In this document: positions 46,030 through 58,357 of the stretch, in pieces
Layout of the letters: every line of letters starts with the position of its first letter
Numbering within the stretch: the stretch's first letter is position 1
NCBI RefSeq assembly: GCF_005519465.1
Contig: NZ_CP027859.1
Coordinates: forward strand, 1,116,001-1,180,000
Source: Streptomyces clavuligerus
GTDB taxonomy: Bacteria > Actinomycetota > Actinomycetes > Streptomycetales > Streptomycetaceae
DNA length: 64,000 nucleotides
Direction of reading: 5' to 3'
Made by a program: the position numbers and the translations under genes
Notes under the pieces: model-generated
Database searches by the model: none
What the model was told of the DNA's origin: nothing
What the model saw: the letters and a program-made list of their open reading frames with translations, nothing else

Positions 46030-47694
46030 GTGTCGTGCGAACAGATCGTCGAGGAGCGGGCGGCACTCCGACGGGTGGCGACCCTGGTGGCCAGGGCCAC
46101 CCCACCGGAACAGATGTTCGCGACGGTCGCCGCCGAAGTCGGAGAACTGCTCGGCAACGATGTGACCGGAATCATCAGGCTCGATCCGGACGGCATGGCG
46201 AGCGCCGTCGGCGGCTGGTCCAGAAGTCTGCACGGCCCGCTCTTCCCCATCGGCACCCGGGTGGACCCCGACGGCCGGAACGTGGTGACGCTGGTGTCCG
46301 AGACGGGGCGGCCGGCCCGGATCGACGACGCCGCCGAGTCGTCCGGGGCACCCGCCGACTTCGCCAGGGCGCGCGGCTTCGGTTCGGTCGTCGGCGTGCC
46401 GATCAACGTCGAGGGACGGCTGTGGGGCGTGATGATGGCGATCTCGCTGACCGCGGAACCGCTGCCGCCCGACACCGAGGACCGGCTGGCCGGTTTCACC
46501 GACCTCGTGGCCACCGCCATCGCGAACACCCAGGCACGTGTGGAGCTGCGGGGGGCCGCCGAGGAGCAGGCGGCGCTGCGGCGCGTGGCGACCCTGGTCG
46601 CGCGGGCGGCACCGCCGAAGGAGGTGTTCGCCGCGGTCGCCGCCGAGGCCGGACAGCTCCTCTCGGCCGACTTCGCGGTCCTCGGCCGTTACGAGCCCAA
46701 CGGAACCGCCCTGTATGTCGCCGCCTGGACCAGGACCGGCCGTGATTTTCCCGCCGGTATCCAGGTACCGCCCGGCGGCCGGAATGTGCACACCCTGGTG
46801 TTCGAGTCGGGCTGCCCGGCGCGGATCGACGACTACGCGGCCGTGTCCTCGGGCCCGGCCTCCGTCGTCGGCAAGGAGTGGGGATTCCGCGCCACGGTGT
46901 GCATGCCGATCAACGTCGACGGACAACTGTGGGGCGCGCTCAGCGTGGCGTCGATGAACGACAAGCCGATGCCGTCGGACACCGAGGACCGGCTGGCCGG
47001 CTTCACCGAACTGGTGGCCACCGCCATCGCCAACGCGGAGACGCAGGCGGCCCTCACCGCGTCACGGGCCCGGATCGTCGCCGCCGCCGACACCGCCCGC
47101 CGCCGTATCGAACGCGACCTGCACGACGGCCCCCAACAGCGCCTGGTCTCCCTGGCGCTGCGGGTGCGCACCGTGCAACTGTCGGTGCCGCTCGACGCCG
47201 ACGAGCTGATCCGGCAGCTCGACGAGGTGACCGACGGGCTGGCCGCCGCCGTCGACGAACTCCGGGAGGTCGCCCGGGGCATCCACCCGGCGGTACTCGC
47301 CGAGGGCGGACTCCGCCCGGCGCTCAAGGCCCTGGCCCGGCGCTCCGCCATCCCGGTCCGGCTCGACATCCAGACCGGGGAACGCCACCCCGAACCGGTC
47401 GAGACCGCCGCGTACTACGCCGTCTCCGAGGCCCTGACCAACGCCGCCAAGCACTCCGGTGCCACCGTCGTCGACGTCCATGTGGCCACCCGGGACGGAC
47501 GGCTCCACGTCGGCATCCGCGACGACGGCCGCGGTGGCGCCGCCCCCTGCCGGGGCTCGGGCCTCGTCGGCCTCACCGACCGGGTGGAGGCACTCGGCGG
47601 CCAACTGCGGCTGCACAGCCCGCCCGGCGCGGGAACCACCATCCGCCTGACACTGCCCCTCACCCAGCAGGCACCGTCGGAGCACACCGACTAG
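46030..47694 (+). CDS. snk: Sensor histidine kinase with two GAF domains
   Basis: A 554-residue cytoplasmic protein from GTG 46030. Two GAF domains (about 20-170 and 195-340) share the phrases LRRVATLVARA and DTEDRLAGFT and evidently arose by duplication. Next is a HisKA_3 dimerisation domain, RRIERDLHDGPQQRL, with phospho-accepting His365, and a HATPase domain with EALTNAAKHSGA and DDGRGG. There are no membrane segments, so the signal is intracellular. In S. clavuligerus this kinase with Res1 and Res2 forms an atypical two-component system needed for clavams other than clavulanic acid. Confidence 0.9.
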   Translation: MSCEQIVEERAALRRVATLVARATPPEQMFATVAAEVGELLGNDVTGIIRLDPDGMASAVGGWSRSLHGPLFPIGTRVDPDGRNVVTLVSETGRPARIDDAAESSGAPADFARARGFGSVVGVPINVEGRLWGVMMAISLTAEPLPPDTEDRLAGFTDLVATAIANTQARVELRGAAEEQAALRRVATLVARAAPPKEVFAAVAAEAGQLLSADFAVLGRYEPNGTALYVAAWTRTGRDFPAGIQVPPGGRNVHTLVFESGCPARIDDYAAVSSGPASVVGKEWGFRATVCMPINVDGQLWGALSVASMNDKPMPSDTEDRLAGFTELVATAIANAETQAALTASRARIVAAADTARRRIERDLHDGPQQRLVSLALRVRTVQLSVPLDADELIRQLDEVTDGLAAAVDELREVARGIHPAVLAEGGLRPALKALARRSAIPVRLDIQTGERHPEPVETAAYYAVSEALTNAAKHSGATVVDVHVATRDGRLHVGIRDDGRGGAAPCRGSGLVGLTDRVEALGGQLRLHSPPGAGTTIRLTLPLTQQAPSEHTD

Positions 47695-47797
47695 ATCCGG
47701 CCGCCGCACCCGGGACCGCCCCGGCGGTCGGCACCCGGCAGGGGGACTACCAGCTAGCGGCATGGCGGCCGGGGAGGCGCACTGCGATGCTGCTCCC

Positions 47798-48169
47798 ATG
47801 GTGCGTTGCCTGATCGTCGACGACAGTCCGGTCTTCCTGGCCGCCGCCAGCGGGTTACTGCGGCATCAGGGCATCGTCGTCGTCTGTGTCGCGGCCAATG
47901 GCGCGGAGGCGCTGCGGGGGGCCGAGCGGGAGCGGCCGGACGTGGCGCTGGTGGACCTCGACCTCGGGGGCGAGAGCGGGCTGGATCTGGCCGAGCGGCT
48001 GTACCGCCGATCCGTCCCGACGATTCTGATGTCCACCCATGCCGAGCAGGACTACCGGGACCTGATCACCGCCAGTCCTGCCATCGGTTTCCTGCCCAAG
48101 ATGTCGCTGTCGGGGTGTGTCATCGTCCGCCTGCTCGACGGCGCCGCTACTGGGCCTCCAGAAAGGTGA
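47798..48169 (+). CDS. res1: Stand-alone receiver protein (response regulator without output domain)
   Basis: A 123-residue protein from ATG 47798, which starts the fold (MVRCLIVDDSP); ATG 47762 is in frame and would add 12 residues, and neither has a good ribosome site. It is a complete CheY-like receiver: the acidic pair DD (8-9), phospho-acceptor Asp53 in VDLDLGG, the Ser/Thr in MSTHAE and the Lys in FLPKMS. There is no DNA-binding domain, so it probably works as a phosphate relay or sink with Snk and Res2. It overlaps the end of the convergent res2 by 23 bases. Confidence 0.88.
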   Translation: MVRCLIVDDSPVFLAAASGLLRHQGIVVVCVAANGAEALRGAERERPDVALVDLDLGGESGLDLAERLYRRSVPTILMSTHAEQDYRDLITASPAIGFLPKMSLSGCVIVRLLDGAATGPPER

Positions 48170-48800
48170 TCACGGCGAGTACCCGCCGGTGGTCGTCCGC
48201 CGCCTCCGGCAGACCCAGCTTGGCCAGGAGGCTGCGGACGTGTTTCTCCACGGTGCCCTCGGTGATCCGCAGTCTGCGGGCGATCCCGGCGTTGGAACGG
48301 CCCTCGGCCATCAGTGCCAGCACCTCCCGCTCCCGTACGCTCAGCGCCTCCAGCGGGTCCTGACGGCGCCGCACCGACACCAGTTCCTGCACTAACGCCG
48401 GGTCGACCACCGAGCCGCCCCGGGCCACCCGCTCCAGGGTGTCGAGGAACTCCGCCACGTCGGCCACCCGGCTCTTCAGCAGGTATCCGATGCCCTGCCC
48501 GCTGGCCAGCAGTTCCATCGCGTGCTCCACCTCGGCGTGGGCCGAGAGCACCAGGATGCCGATCCCGGGCAGCTCCTGCCGGATCACCCGGGCCGCCGCC
48601 AGCCCCTCCGTGGTGTGCGTCGGCGGCATCCGGATGTCCACGATCACCAGGTCGGGCCGGTGCCGCCGCACCAGGGGCAGCAGCCCCGTCGCGTCCCCGG
48701 CCTGTCCCACCACCCTATGTCCGCACCGTTCAAGCAGGCTGGCCAACCCCTCGCGCAGCAGAACGTCGTCCTCGGCCAGTACTACCCTCACTCCTGCCAT
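48147..48800 (-). CDS. res2: NarL/FixJ-family response regulator
   Basis: A 217-residue protein from ATG 48800. It has an N-terminal receiver (VVLAEDDVLLREGLAS, phospho-acceptor Asp55 in VIVDIRMPP, Ser in LVLSAHAE, Lys in YLLKSRV) and a C-terminal LuxR-type HTH (LSVREREVLALMAEGRSNAG, then ITEGTVEKHV). It is convergent with res1 and forms the DNA-binding partner of the Snk system. The frame is open far upstream, but no family similarity exists there and the SDR gene occupies the opposite strand. Confidence 0.92.
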   Translation of the reverse strand: MAGVRVVLAEDDVLLREGLASLLERCGHRVVGQAGDATGLLPLVRRHRPDLVIVDIRMPPTHTTEGLAAARVIRQELPGIGILVLSAHAEVEHAMELLASGQGIGYLLKSRVADVAEFLDTLERVARGGSVVDPALVQELVSVRRRQDPLEALSVREREVLALMAEGRSNAGIARRLRITEGTVEKHVRSLLAKLGLPEAADDHRRVLAVITFLEAQ

Positions 48801-49028
48801 GACGACATTATCGACTACGCAACGGACTTGTTCGGCTACGGTTTGCGCGTCTCCTTGTCCTGGACACACATCTCCGTACGAAGACCTCATCCCGGTGCGG
48901 CGTCCGCCCCGTGGCTGCGTGATGACCATCTGTTCGAACCGTGATCGGTAGCATGCGGACTTGATCACTTCGGTCAACTCGCGTGTCACAGCGCGTACTT
49001 GGCGCACCATCGACGACAGGGGTGCAGT

Positions 49029-49775
49029 ATGGAACGTTTCCGCGGCAGGACCGTCCTCATCACCGGCGGCACCAGCGGCATCGGTCTGGCGACCGGGCAC
49101 CGCCTGGTCGCCGAGGGTGCTCAGGTCATCGTCACGGGCCGTACCGGTGAACGCGTCGACGCCGCCGTCGGGGAACTCGGCCCCCAGGCCGGAGGTGTTG
49201 TCGCGGACACCGGTGACCTCGGTGCCGTCGAGGCGCTGATGGAGACCGTCCGTGAGCGGCACGGCCGTCTGGACAGCCTCTTCGTGAACGCGGGCACGGG
49301 CACGATCGTCCCGTTCGAGGACATCACGGAGGTGGATTTCGACCATGCCGTGAACGTCAACCTCAAGGGCGTCTTCTTCACCGTCCAAAGAGCCCTGCCG
49401 CTGCTGACGAACGGCGGCTCGATCGTCATCAACGCGTCCTGGACGATCCACCGGGGCAACAGCGCCCTGACGCTCTACTCGGCGACCAAGGCCGCCGCGC
49501 ACAATCTGGCCCGTACCCTGGCGGCGTCCCTGGCCCCCCGGGGCATCCGGGTGAACTCCGTCAGCCCCGGGTACATCGACACCCCGATGTACCCGGAGGC
49601 CGCTCTGACCCCGGCGGAGGCCGAGACCCTCACCGGCCGTGTCGTCGCGGGCCGCTTCGGCCGTCCGGAGGAGATCGCGGCGGCCGTCGCCTTCCTCGCC
49701 TCGTCCGACGCGTCCTACGTCAACGGCCAGGACCTGGTGGTCGACGGCGGTCTGATCGGCGCGATCCCCGGCTGA
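49029..49775 (+). CDS. Short-chain dehydrogenase/reductase
   Basis: A 248-residue protein from ATG 49029. Classical SDR motifs are all present: the cofactor loop TGGTSGIG (about 13-20), NAG at 91-93 and VINAS with the catalytic Ser. YSATKAAA has Tyr and Lys in the YxxxK arrangement, and the family phrase RVNSVSPGYIDTP follows. A basic residue after the first strand (VTGRTGER) suggests NADP(H). The substrate is unknown. It lies just beyond res2 and is divergent from it; whether it belongs to clavam metabolism cannot be told from sequence. Confidence 0.92.
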   Translation: MERFRGRTVLITGGTSGIGLATGHRLVAEGAQVIVTGRTGERVDAAVGELGPQAGGVVADTGDLGAVEALMETVRERHGRLDSLFVNAGTGTIVPFEDITEVDFDHAVNVNLKGVFFTVQRALPLLTNGGSIVINASWTIHRGNSALTLYSATKAAAHNLARTLAASLAPRGIRVNSVSPGYIDTPMYPEAALTPAEAETLTGRVVAGRFGRPEEIAAAVAFLASSDASYVNGQDLVVDGGLIGAIPG

Positions 49776-49823
49776 CCCGGCCCCGGGCGAACGGCCGTGT
49801 GCCGGCTCCGGCTCCGCGTGCGG

Positions 49824-49829
49824 TAGAGT
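49824..49829 (+). promoter_or_regulatory. Possible -10 element for the tRNA-like gene
   Basis: TAGAGT matches the Streptomyces -10 pattern TAGRRT. It lies 47 bases before the first base of the predicted tRNA. No good -35 hexamer is found 16-19 bases upstream, so the promoter assignment is tentative. Confidence 0.35.
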
Positions 49830-49870
49830 GATCATGTGCTCGCGACCGGGACAGCCGGTACGGGAGGCGC

Positions 49871-49943
49871 GCGTTGGTGGTCCAAGGAAAGACACCCCAC
49901 TTCCCGTGGGGGGATGCAGGTGCAAGGCCTGCCCAGCGCTCCA
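49871..49943 (+). tRNA. Divergent tRNA-Gly(UCC)-like gene with encoded CCA
   Basis: The 73 bases fold into a cloverleaf by hand. The acceptor stem GCGTTGG (49871-49877) pairs with CCAGCGC (49933-49939) with one G-U, then discriminator T and CCA. The D stem is three base pairs, GTC/GAC, with loop CAAGGAAA. The anticodon stem CCCCA/TGGGG has the seven-base loop CTTCCCG, T33 and anticodon TCC (glycine). The variable loop has four bases. The T stem GCAGG/CCTGC has loop TGCAAGG, where TTCRANN is canonical. Discriminator U fits bacterial tRNA-Gly. The altered T loop and short D stem suggest reduced elongation-factor binding. A perfect terminator follows. Confidence 0.75.
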
Positions 49944-49946
49944 GAC

Positions 49947-49985
49947 GAAGGCCCTGATCTCCGGACGACGGAGATCAGGGCCTTC
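49947..49985. terminator. Terminator directly after the tRNA-like gene
   Basis: GAAGGCCCTGATCTCC (49947-49962) pairs perfectly with 49970-49985 around a seven-base loop. It starts three bases after the encoded CCA and lies before the convergent Rpf-like gene, so it can end both transcripts. Its position supports an independent tRNA transcription unit. Confidence 0.88.
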
Positions 49986-50042
49986 CTCGTGCCGCTCACA
50001 CCCGCGGGGCCGGTCCGCCGGAGCGACCGGAGCCGCTGGCTG

Positions 50043-54079
<4,037 letters not shown>

Positions 54080-54425
54080 GGAGGTACTCCTGGTGAGAGA
54101 CATGGAGGTGCCCTGAGGAGAGGACGCCGAGGAGGTGCGGCAGGGCGTGGAGCCCAAGGCTGGTGCGCGGCGGCGGTCGCGGTGTTGTCCGCCGCCGCCC
54201 TCGTGCCATCAGCTTGCGTCCGCTCGATGGCCTGCGGGAAGGAGTACCGGGTGTCTCGAAGGTGCCTGACAGCTTCGTGCCAGGGAGCCGGCGGGCACAA
54301 CGCGCCGCACCCCGGCGGCGCCCTGCGATGTCGTCCCGGGGAGGGACGGCAGGGCACCGCCGGGGTGCGGGCGGCGGAGCGGTGGTGGGTCGGTGGCGGA
54401 CCGGGCGGGGCCGGTCCGTCCCGGG
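54080..54425. other. Intergenic region upstream of the CHAP gene
   Basis: About 350 bases between the CHAP gene and the secreted-protein pair. No gene-like frame is supported. The sequence shows several GC-rich self-complementary stretches (around 54155-54205 and 54290-54330), but none matches a riboswitch pattern I know, including the c-di-AMP type often found before rpf genes. Confidence 0.3.
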
Positions 54426-55028
54426 TCAGGACTGGAGGGGCGAGCCATTCAGCTCCCAGGTGACGGGGCCCTGGGTGTCGCCTTCGAGGTCGTAGACGAC
54501 CGTCGCGTCGGTGGACCACCACAGGATGGTGTCCACCGGGTTGTCCACCGGGATGGCGTGGCAGTTCAGGGTGGTGGCGTGACCCCAGTGCGCGTTGAGG
54601 TTGGCGGTGAAGTCGCAGGTCCTGGAGGACCGCACGGTGTCCGCGCCGGTCTGGCCGGGACGGCTCTCCAGCCGGGTGGTGACCTTGAAGGAGGTGAAGC
54701 GCTTGCTCCGGTCGATGACCTGGTCCACCAGGATCATCCAGTTGATCCCGGTCCGGCCGGAGACCCAGGCCGGTCCCGTCGCCGGGGCGTGCAGCTGCCC
54801 GCAGTTCTCGATGTACACGTGCGTGTCGGGCTTGTCCCCGGGCAGGTCCAGATCGCGGCCGTTGGCGCCACTCGACGTGCTGCACTTCTCCGGGCCCGCC
54901 GCGGCCACGGCGGGCGTACCGGTGGTGGTCGCGGAGGCCGGGGCGGCGAACGCGGTCCCACTGGTCAGAAGGGCCAGCGTGGCGGCGGCCGTGGAGAGCT
55001 TGAGGGACGTGGTGCGGGAACGGCGCAT
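54426..55028 (-). CDS. Small secreted protein of unknown function, copy 1
   Basis: A 200-residue protein from ATG 55028 with AGGAGAT upstream. The signal peptide (MRRSRTTSLKLSTAAATLAL...) is cleaved near APASA. The mature part has cysteines in EKCSTSS, ENCGQL, RTCDFT and LNCHAI, suggesting two disulfides, and a beta-rich end with ILWWSTDATVVYDLEGDTQG. I do not recognise the family. It is followed upstream by a close paralogue with an identical signal peptide and an identical leader before the start codon, so the pair is a tandem duplication. Confidence 0.75.
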   Translation of the reverse strand: MRRSRTTSLKLSTAAATLALLTSGTAFAAPASATTTGTPAVAAAGPEKCSTSSGANGRDLDLPGDKPDTHVYIENCGQLHAPATGPAWVSGRTGINWMILVDQVIDRSKRFTSFKVTTRLESRPGQTGADTVRSSRTCDFTANLNAHWGHATTLNCHAIPVDNPVDTILWWSTDATVVYDLEGDTQGPVTWELNGSPLQS

Positions 55029-55206
55029 GGAATCTCCTGAGAAATGTGGTGCGTTTGTCGGATGTTTTCCGGTGAGCGACCGGTATTCCGGAAGGACCCC
55101 ACCGGCGGTGAGCCGGGCGGCCGGGGAGGTACGGGCGCTGTCGTGGGGTGTGCCGCGGTTTCCGTGGGGTGCGCCGCGCTTTCCGCGGCGTTCGGTCCGC
55201 CCCGGG

Positions 55207-55803
55207 TCAGACCTGCTGCGGCGAGCCTTCCAGCTCCCAGGTGATGGGCCCCTGGGTGTCGCCTTCGAGGTCGTAGACGATCGTCGCGTCGGTGGACCAC
55301 CAGAGGATGGTGTCCACCGGGTTGTCCACCGGCAGGGCGTAGCAGTACAGGTTCATGCCGCTGAAGTCGGCGTTGAGGTTGGCGGTGAAGTCGCAGGTCC
55401 TGGAGGACTGCACGGTGTCCGTGCCGGTCTGGCTGGGGCGGCTCTCCAGCCGGGTGGTGACCTTGAAGGAGGTGAAGCGCTTGCTCCGGTCGGTGATCGG
55501 CTCCTCCATCGTGTCCCAGTCGATGGCAGTCCGGCCCGAGACCCAGGCCGGGGCCTGCGGCTGGTGCAACTGCACGCAGTTCTTGCCGGTTATCCATGTG
55601 GTGGGTCTGGTCCCGGGCAGGTCCACCTGCCGGCTGTTGACGCCGTCCGACTTGCACTGCTCCGGCCATGCCCTGGCAGGGGCGGGCGTAGCGGTGGCGG
55701 TGGTCGCGGAGGCCGGGGCCGCGAATGCGATTCCACTGGTCAGAAGGGCCAGCGTGGCGGCGGCCGTGGAGAGCTTGAGGGACGTGGTGCGGGAACGGCG
55801 CAT
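55207..55803 (-). CDS. Small secreted protein of unknown function, copy 2
   Basis: A 198-residue protein from ATG 55803. Signal peptide and leader match copy 1 almost base for base. The mature N-terminus is diverged, while the central RSKRFTSFKVTTRLESRP and the end NPVDTILWWSTDAT are nearly identical. Cysteines are conserved (EQCKSD, KNCVQL, RTCDFT, LYCYAL). Selection has apparently changed the N-terminal third and one cysteine-flanking loop most. A possible promoter lies upstream (see 55901). Confidence 0.75.
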   Translation of the reverse strand: MRRSRTTSLKLSTAAATLALLTSGIAFAAPASATTATATPAPARAWPEQCKSDGVNSRQVDLPGTRPTTWITGKNCVQLHQPQAPAWVSGRTAIDWDTMEEPITDRSKRFTSFKVTTRLESRPSQTGTDTVQSSRTCDFTANLNADFSGMNLYCYALPVDNPVDTILWWSTDATIVYDLEGDTQGPITWELEGSPQQV

Positions 55804-56347
55804 GGAATCTCCTGAGAAATGTGGTGCGGTGTCCGATGTTTCTCTTCCGGTGAGCGACCGGATTCCCGGGACAGTCCCGTCCGCTCCTTCAGCGATCATG
55901 AGTAGACACTCAGGGCTGCCCCCGTATCAAGCGCGCGACCAGGGGATATACGTGATTGCCGGGTCTGTCGGGGCGGCCGTCCGATGGAGCGATCACTACG
56001 CGATAACGTGCCCGTAATCCGCATGAGTGGTCATTCGAGGGGATCGTTGCCACCCATTTGGGGTGCGTTCTCCCTTTCCCTCCTGGCCCATCCGGTCAAG
56101 GTTCAGAAAAGTACGCGGTATTTCTCGCCGGAAAGGTTTGGAAATCCTGGGCGCGCCGCGCCTGACCGCCGTGCCCGAGGATGGGGCCGGTGGTGCGGAC
56201 GGGAAGGAGTGGCACCGCCGCTTTCCGGCCGGTTGAGGGCGGAGGTCCGATGTCTGTGCCCTGTGCCGCTTCCGATGCGAGCGGATCGGCTGCACCATGC
56301 GGGGTGGCACAGCAGGAACGTTCCTCACCGACCGTAAGGAGCGACCG
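55804..56347. other. Intergenic region between the secreted pair and the fucosidase
   Basis: A 544-base gap with divergent promoters and no supported gene. On the minus strand TTGATA (complement of 55925-55930) and TCTACT (complement of 55901-55906) are 18 bases apart and could drive the secreted pair with a leader of about 90 bases. The stretch 56030-56150 is relatively AT-rich. No clear promoter for the fucosidase is seen. Confidence 0.35.
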
Positions 56348-58192
56348 ATGCACAGCCGTACCGCACTCTCCCTGCTCCTGGGGGCCGCGCTGCTCATCGT
56401 CGGCTGCCCCTCGGCGCAGGCCGACCCCGCGCCCCCGCCTCCGCCGCCCCCGGTGTCCGCGTCCGCGCCGGGGTCGGGGCAGGGCACCAACTACGCGGTG
56501 GACGACCCGTTCACCTCCGCGCGCACCGCCTGGTGGCGGCAGGACCGCTTCGGGATGTTCATCCACTTCGGCGCGTACTCGCAGCTTGAGGGCGAGTACA
56601 CCCGGCCCGACGGCACCGTCTGCCGGGACGCCGAGTGGATCAAGCGCAGTTGCGCCGTCCCGATGCCCGAGTACGAGAGGATCGCCCGGGACTTCAATCC
56701 GTCCGCCTTCGATGCCGAGGCCGTCGTCAAAGCCGCCAAGGACGCCGGGCAGCGCTATATCGTCATCACCTCCAAGCACCACGACGGCTACGCGATGTGG
56801 CCCACCCGGCAGAACACGTGGAACCTGCGCGACCACTCCTCCTTCGACTCCCGCCGCGACATCCTCGCCGAGCTGAAGCGGGCCGCCGACGCCGCGGGCG
56901 TCAAACTCGGCTTCTACTACTCGATCTGGGACTGGCACGACCCCGACTTCCCCGACCCCGCCACCTTCCCCCGCTATAAGCAGCGGATGTACGCGCAGCT
57001 CAAGGAGTTGATCGACAACTACGACCCGGCGCTCCTGTGGTTCGACGGCCAGTGGGACGCCGTCAACCCGGTCAACCGCTGGTCCCCGCAGGACGGCGCC
57101 GAACTCCAGAAGTATCTGCGCGGACTCGACCCCGGCCTGATCATCAACAACAGGGTCGGCAAGAAGCGCGTGGTCGACGGCGACTACGGCACCCCGGAGC
57201 AGACGATTCCCGCCGCGCCCGTCGAGGGCCAGCCGTGGGAGAGCTGTATGACCCTCAACGGCCACTGGGGATACGCCAAGTACGACACCGCCTGGAAGCC
57301 GACCGGCACCCTGGTGCGCAACCTCCTCGACATCGCCGGTCGCGGCGGCGACTATCTGCTGAACGTGGGACCGGACCGGCTCGGCCGGATACCCGGGCCG
57401 TCCGTGGACCGGCTGCGCGAGATGGGCGACTGGCTCTCGGGCCACGGCCGGGGCCGGGCCGTGCACGGAGCCGGTCACACCGGGCTCGTCGCCGACCCGG
57501 ACTGGGGCGCGGTCTCGCGGCGCGGGAACAGCCTGTACGCCTCCGTCACCTCCTGGCCGTCCACCGGCACCCCGCTGCACCTGCGGGTCCTGGCCCCCTT
57601 CCAGGTGAAATCGGCGACAGTGCTGGGCAGTACGCAGTCCGTCGCGGTGCGCCGGGCGGGCGACGGCCTGGATCTGACGCCCTCCGGCGGACCCGTCGGC
57701 ACGGTGGCGACCGTCATCAAGCTGGACATCGCACCGCCCGCGCCCGCGCCCGTGGTCGGCACCGGCCGCGGGCTGAAGGCCGAGATCTGGGCGAACGAGA
57801 ACTTCGCGGGGCCGCCCGTGCTGGCGCGCGTCGACCCCACCGTCAACGAGTCCTACCGCTTCGACGGCTCACCCGCGCCGCAGATCCCCGCCGACAACTT
57901 CGCCACCCGCTGGACCGGCTATCTCCAGCCCCGGCACAGCGGGCCCCACACCCTCACCACGGTCTCCGACGACTCCGTACGGGTGTGGATCGACGGACAG
58001 CTCCTGATCGACGACTCTGTCCCACACGATCCGAGGACCGGCCGGGCGACCGTCACCCTGACGGCGGGGCACCGGCACGCCATCACCGTCGAGCACACCG
58101 AACGCACCGGTGAGGCCCATATGAAGCTCCTGTGGTCGAGCCCCTACGAGTCCCAGCGGGTCATTCCCGCCACTCAGCTCCACACGCCGTGA
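56348..58192 (+). CDS. Secreted GH29 alpha-L-fucosidase with C-terminal PA14 domain
   Basis: A 614-residue protein from ATG 56348 with TAAGGAG upstream. The N-terminus is a signal sequence with a possible lipobox (LLIVGC, Cys19), then a Pro-rich linker. The GH29 domain has RFGMFIHFGAYS, the YIVITSKHHDGYAMW motif, FYYSIWDWHDPDFP and LLWFDGQWD, whose Asp (about 232) is the likely nucleophile. Residues about 470-610 are a PA14 carbohydrate-binding domain (TRWTGYLQPRHSGPHTLTTV, then DDSVRVWIDGQLLIDD). It should release fucose from plant or host glycans outside the cell. A strong hairpin follows. Confidence 0.93.
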   Translation: MHSRTALSLLLGAALLIVGCPSAQADPAPPPPPPPVSASAPGSGQGTNYAVDDPFTSARTAWWRQDRFGMFIHFGAYSQLEGEYTRPDGTVCRDAEWIKRSCAVPMPEYERIARDFNPSAFDAEAVVKAAKDAGQRYIVITSKHHDGYAMWPTRQNTWNLRDHSSFDSRRDILAELKRAADAAGVKLGFYYSIWDWHDPDFPDPATFPRYKQRMYAQLKELIDNYDPALLWFDGQWDAVNPVNRWSPQDGAELQKYLRGLDPGLIINNRVGKKRVVDGDYGTPEQTIPAAPVEGQPWESCMTLNGHWGYAKYDTAWKPTGTLVRNLLDIAGRGGDYLLNVGPDRLGRIPGPSVDRLREMGDWLSGHGRGRAVHGAGHTGLVADPDWGAVSRRGNSLYASVTSWPSTGTPLHLRVLAPFQVKSATVLGSTQSVAVRRAGDGLDLTPSGGPVGTVATVIKLDIAPPAPAPVVGTGRGLKAEIWANENFAGPPVLARVDPTVNESYRFDGSPAPQIPADNFATRWTGYLQPRHSGPHTLTTVSDDSVRVWIDGQLLIDDSVPHDPRTGRATVTLTAGHRHAITVEHTERTGEAHMKLLWSSPYESQRVIPATQLHTP

Positions 58193-58213
58193 ACCGTCGG
58201 CGGCCGGTCTGAA

Positions 58214-58268
58214 CGGGGCGGTGCCCGCCCTGCGCGCCACCCGGTGCGCGGGGTGGGCAACCGCCCCG
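58214..58268. terminator. Terminator after the fucosidase gene
   Basis: CGGGGCGGT at 58214 pairs with ACCGCCCCG ending at 58268. The inner arms (GCCCGCCCTGCGC against GCGCGGGGTGGGC) continue the stem with two mismatches and one bulged base. It starts 22 bases after the stop. Confidence 0.75.
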
Positions 58269-58357
58269 TGCCCGTACCGGTGCCCCGGTCCTGTCCGAGG
58301 CCGGTGCTATGGATGGAGGCACACGGCAGAAGTGATCGGAACTGATCGGAACAAGTC

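Noticed and set aside
48147..49925. 592-codon version of Res2
   Set aside because: Similarity begins at the ATG at 48800; the upstream part is antisense to the SDR gene.
49776..49990. Integration site (att) at the tRNA-like gene
   Set aside because: No integrase gene and no second copy of the tRNA 3' end is visible in the window.
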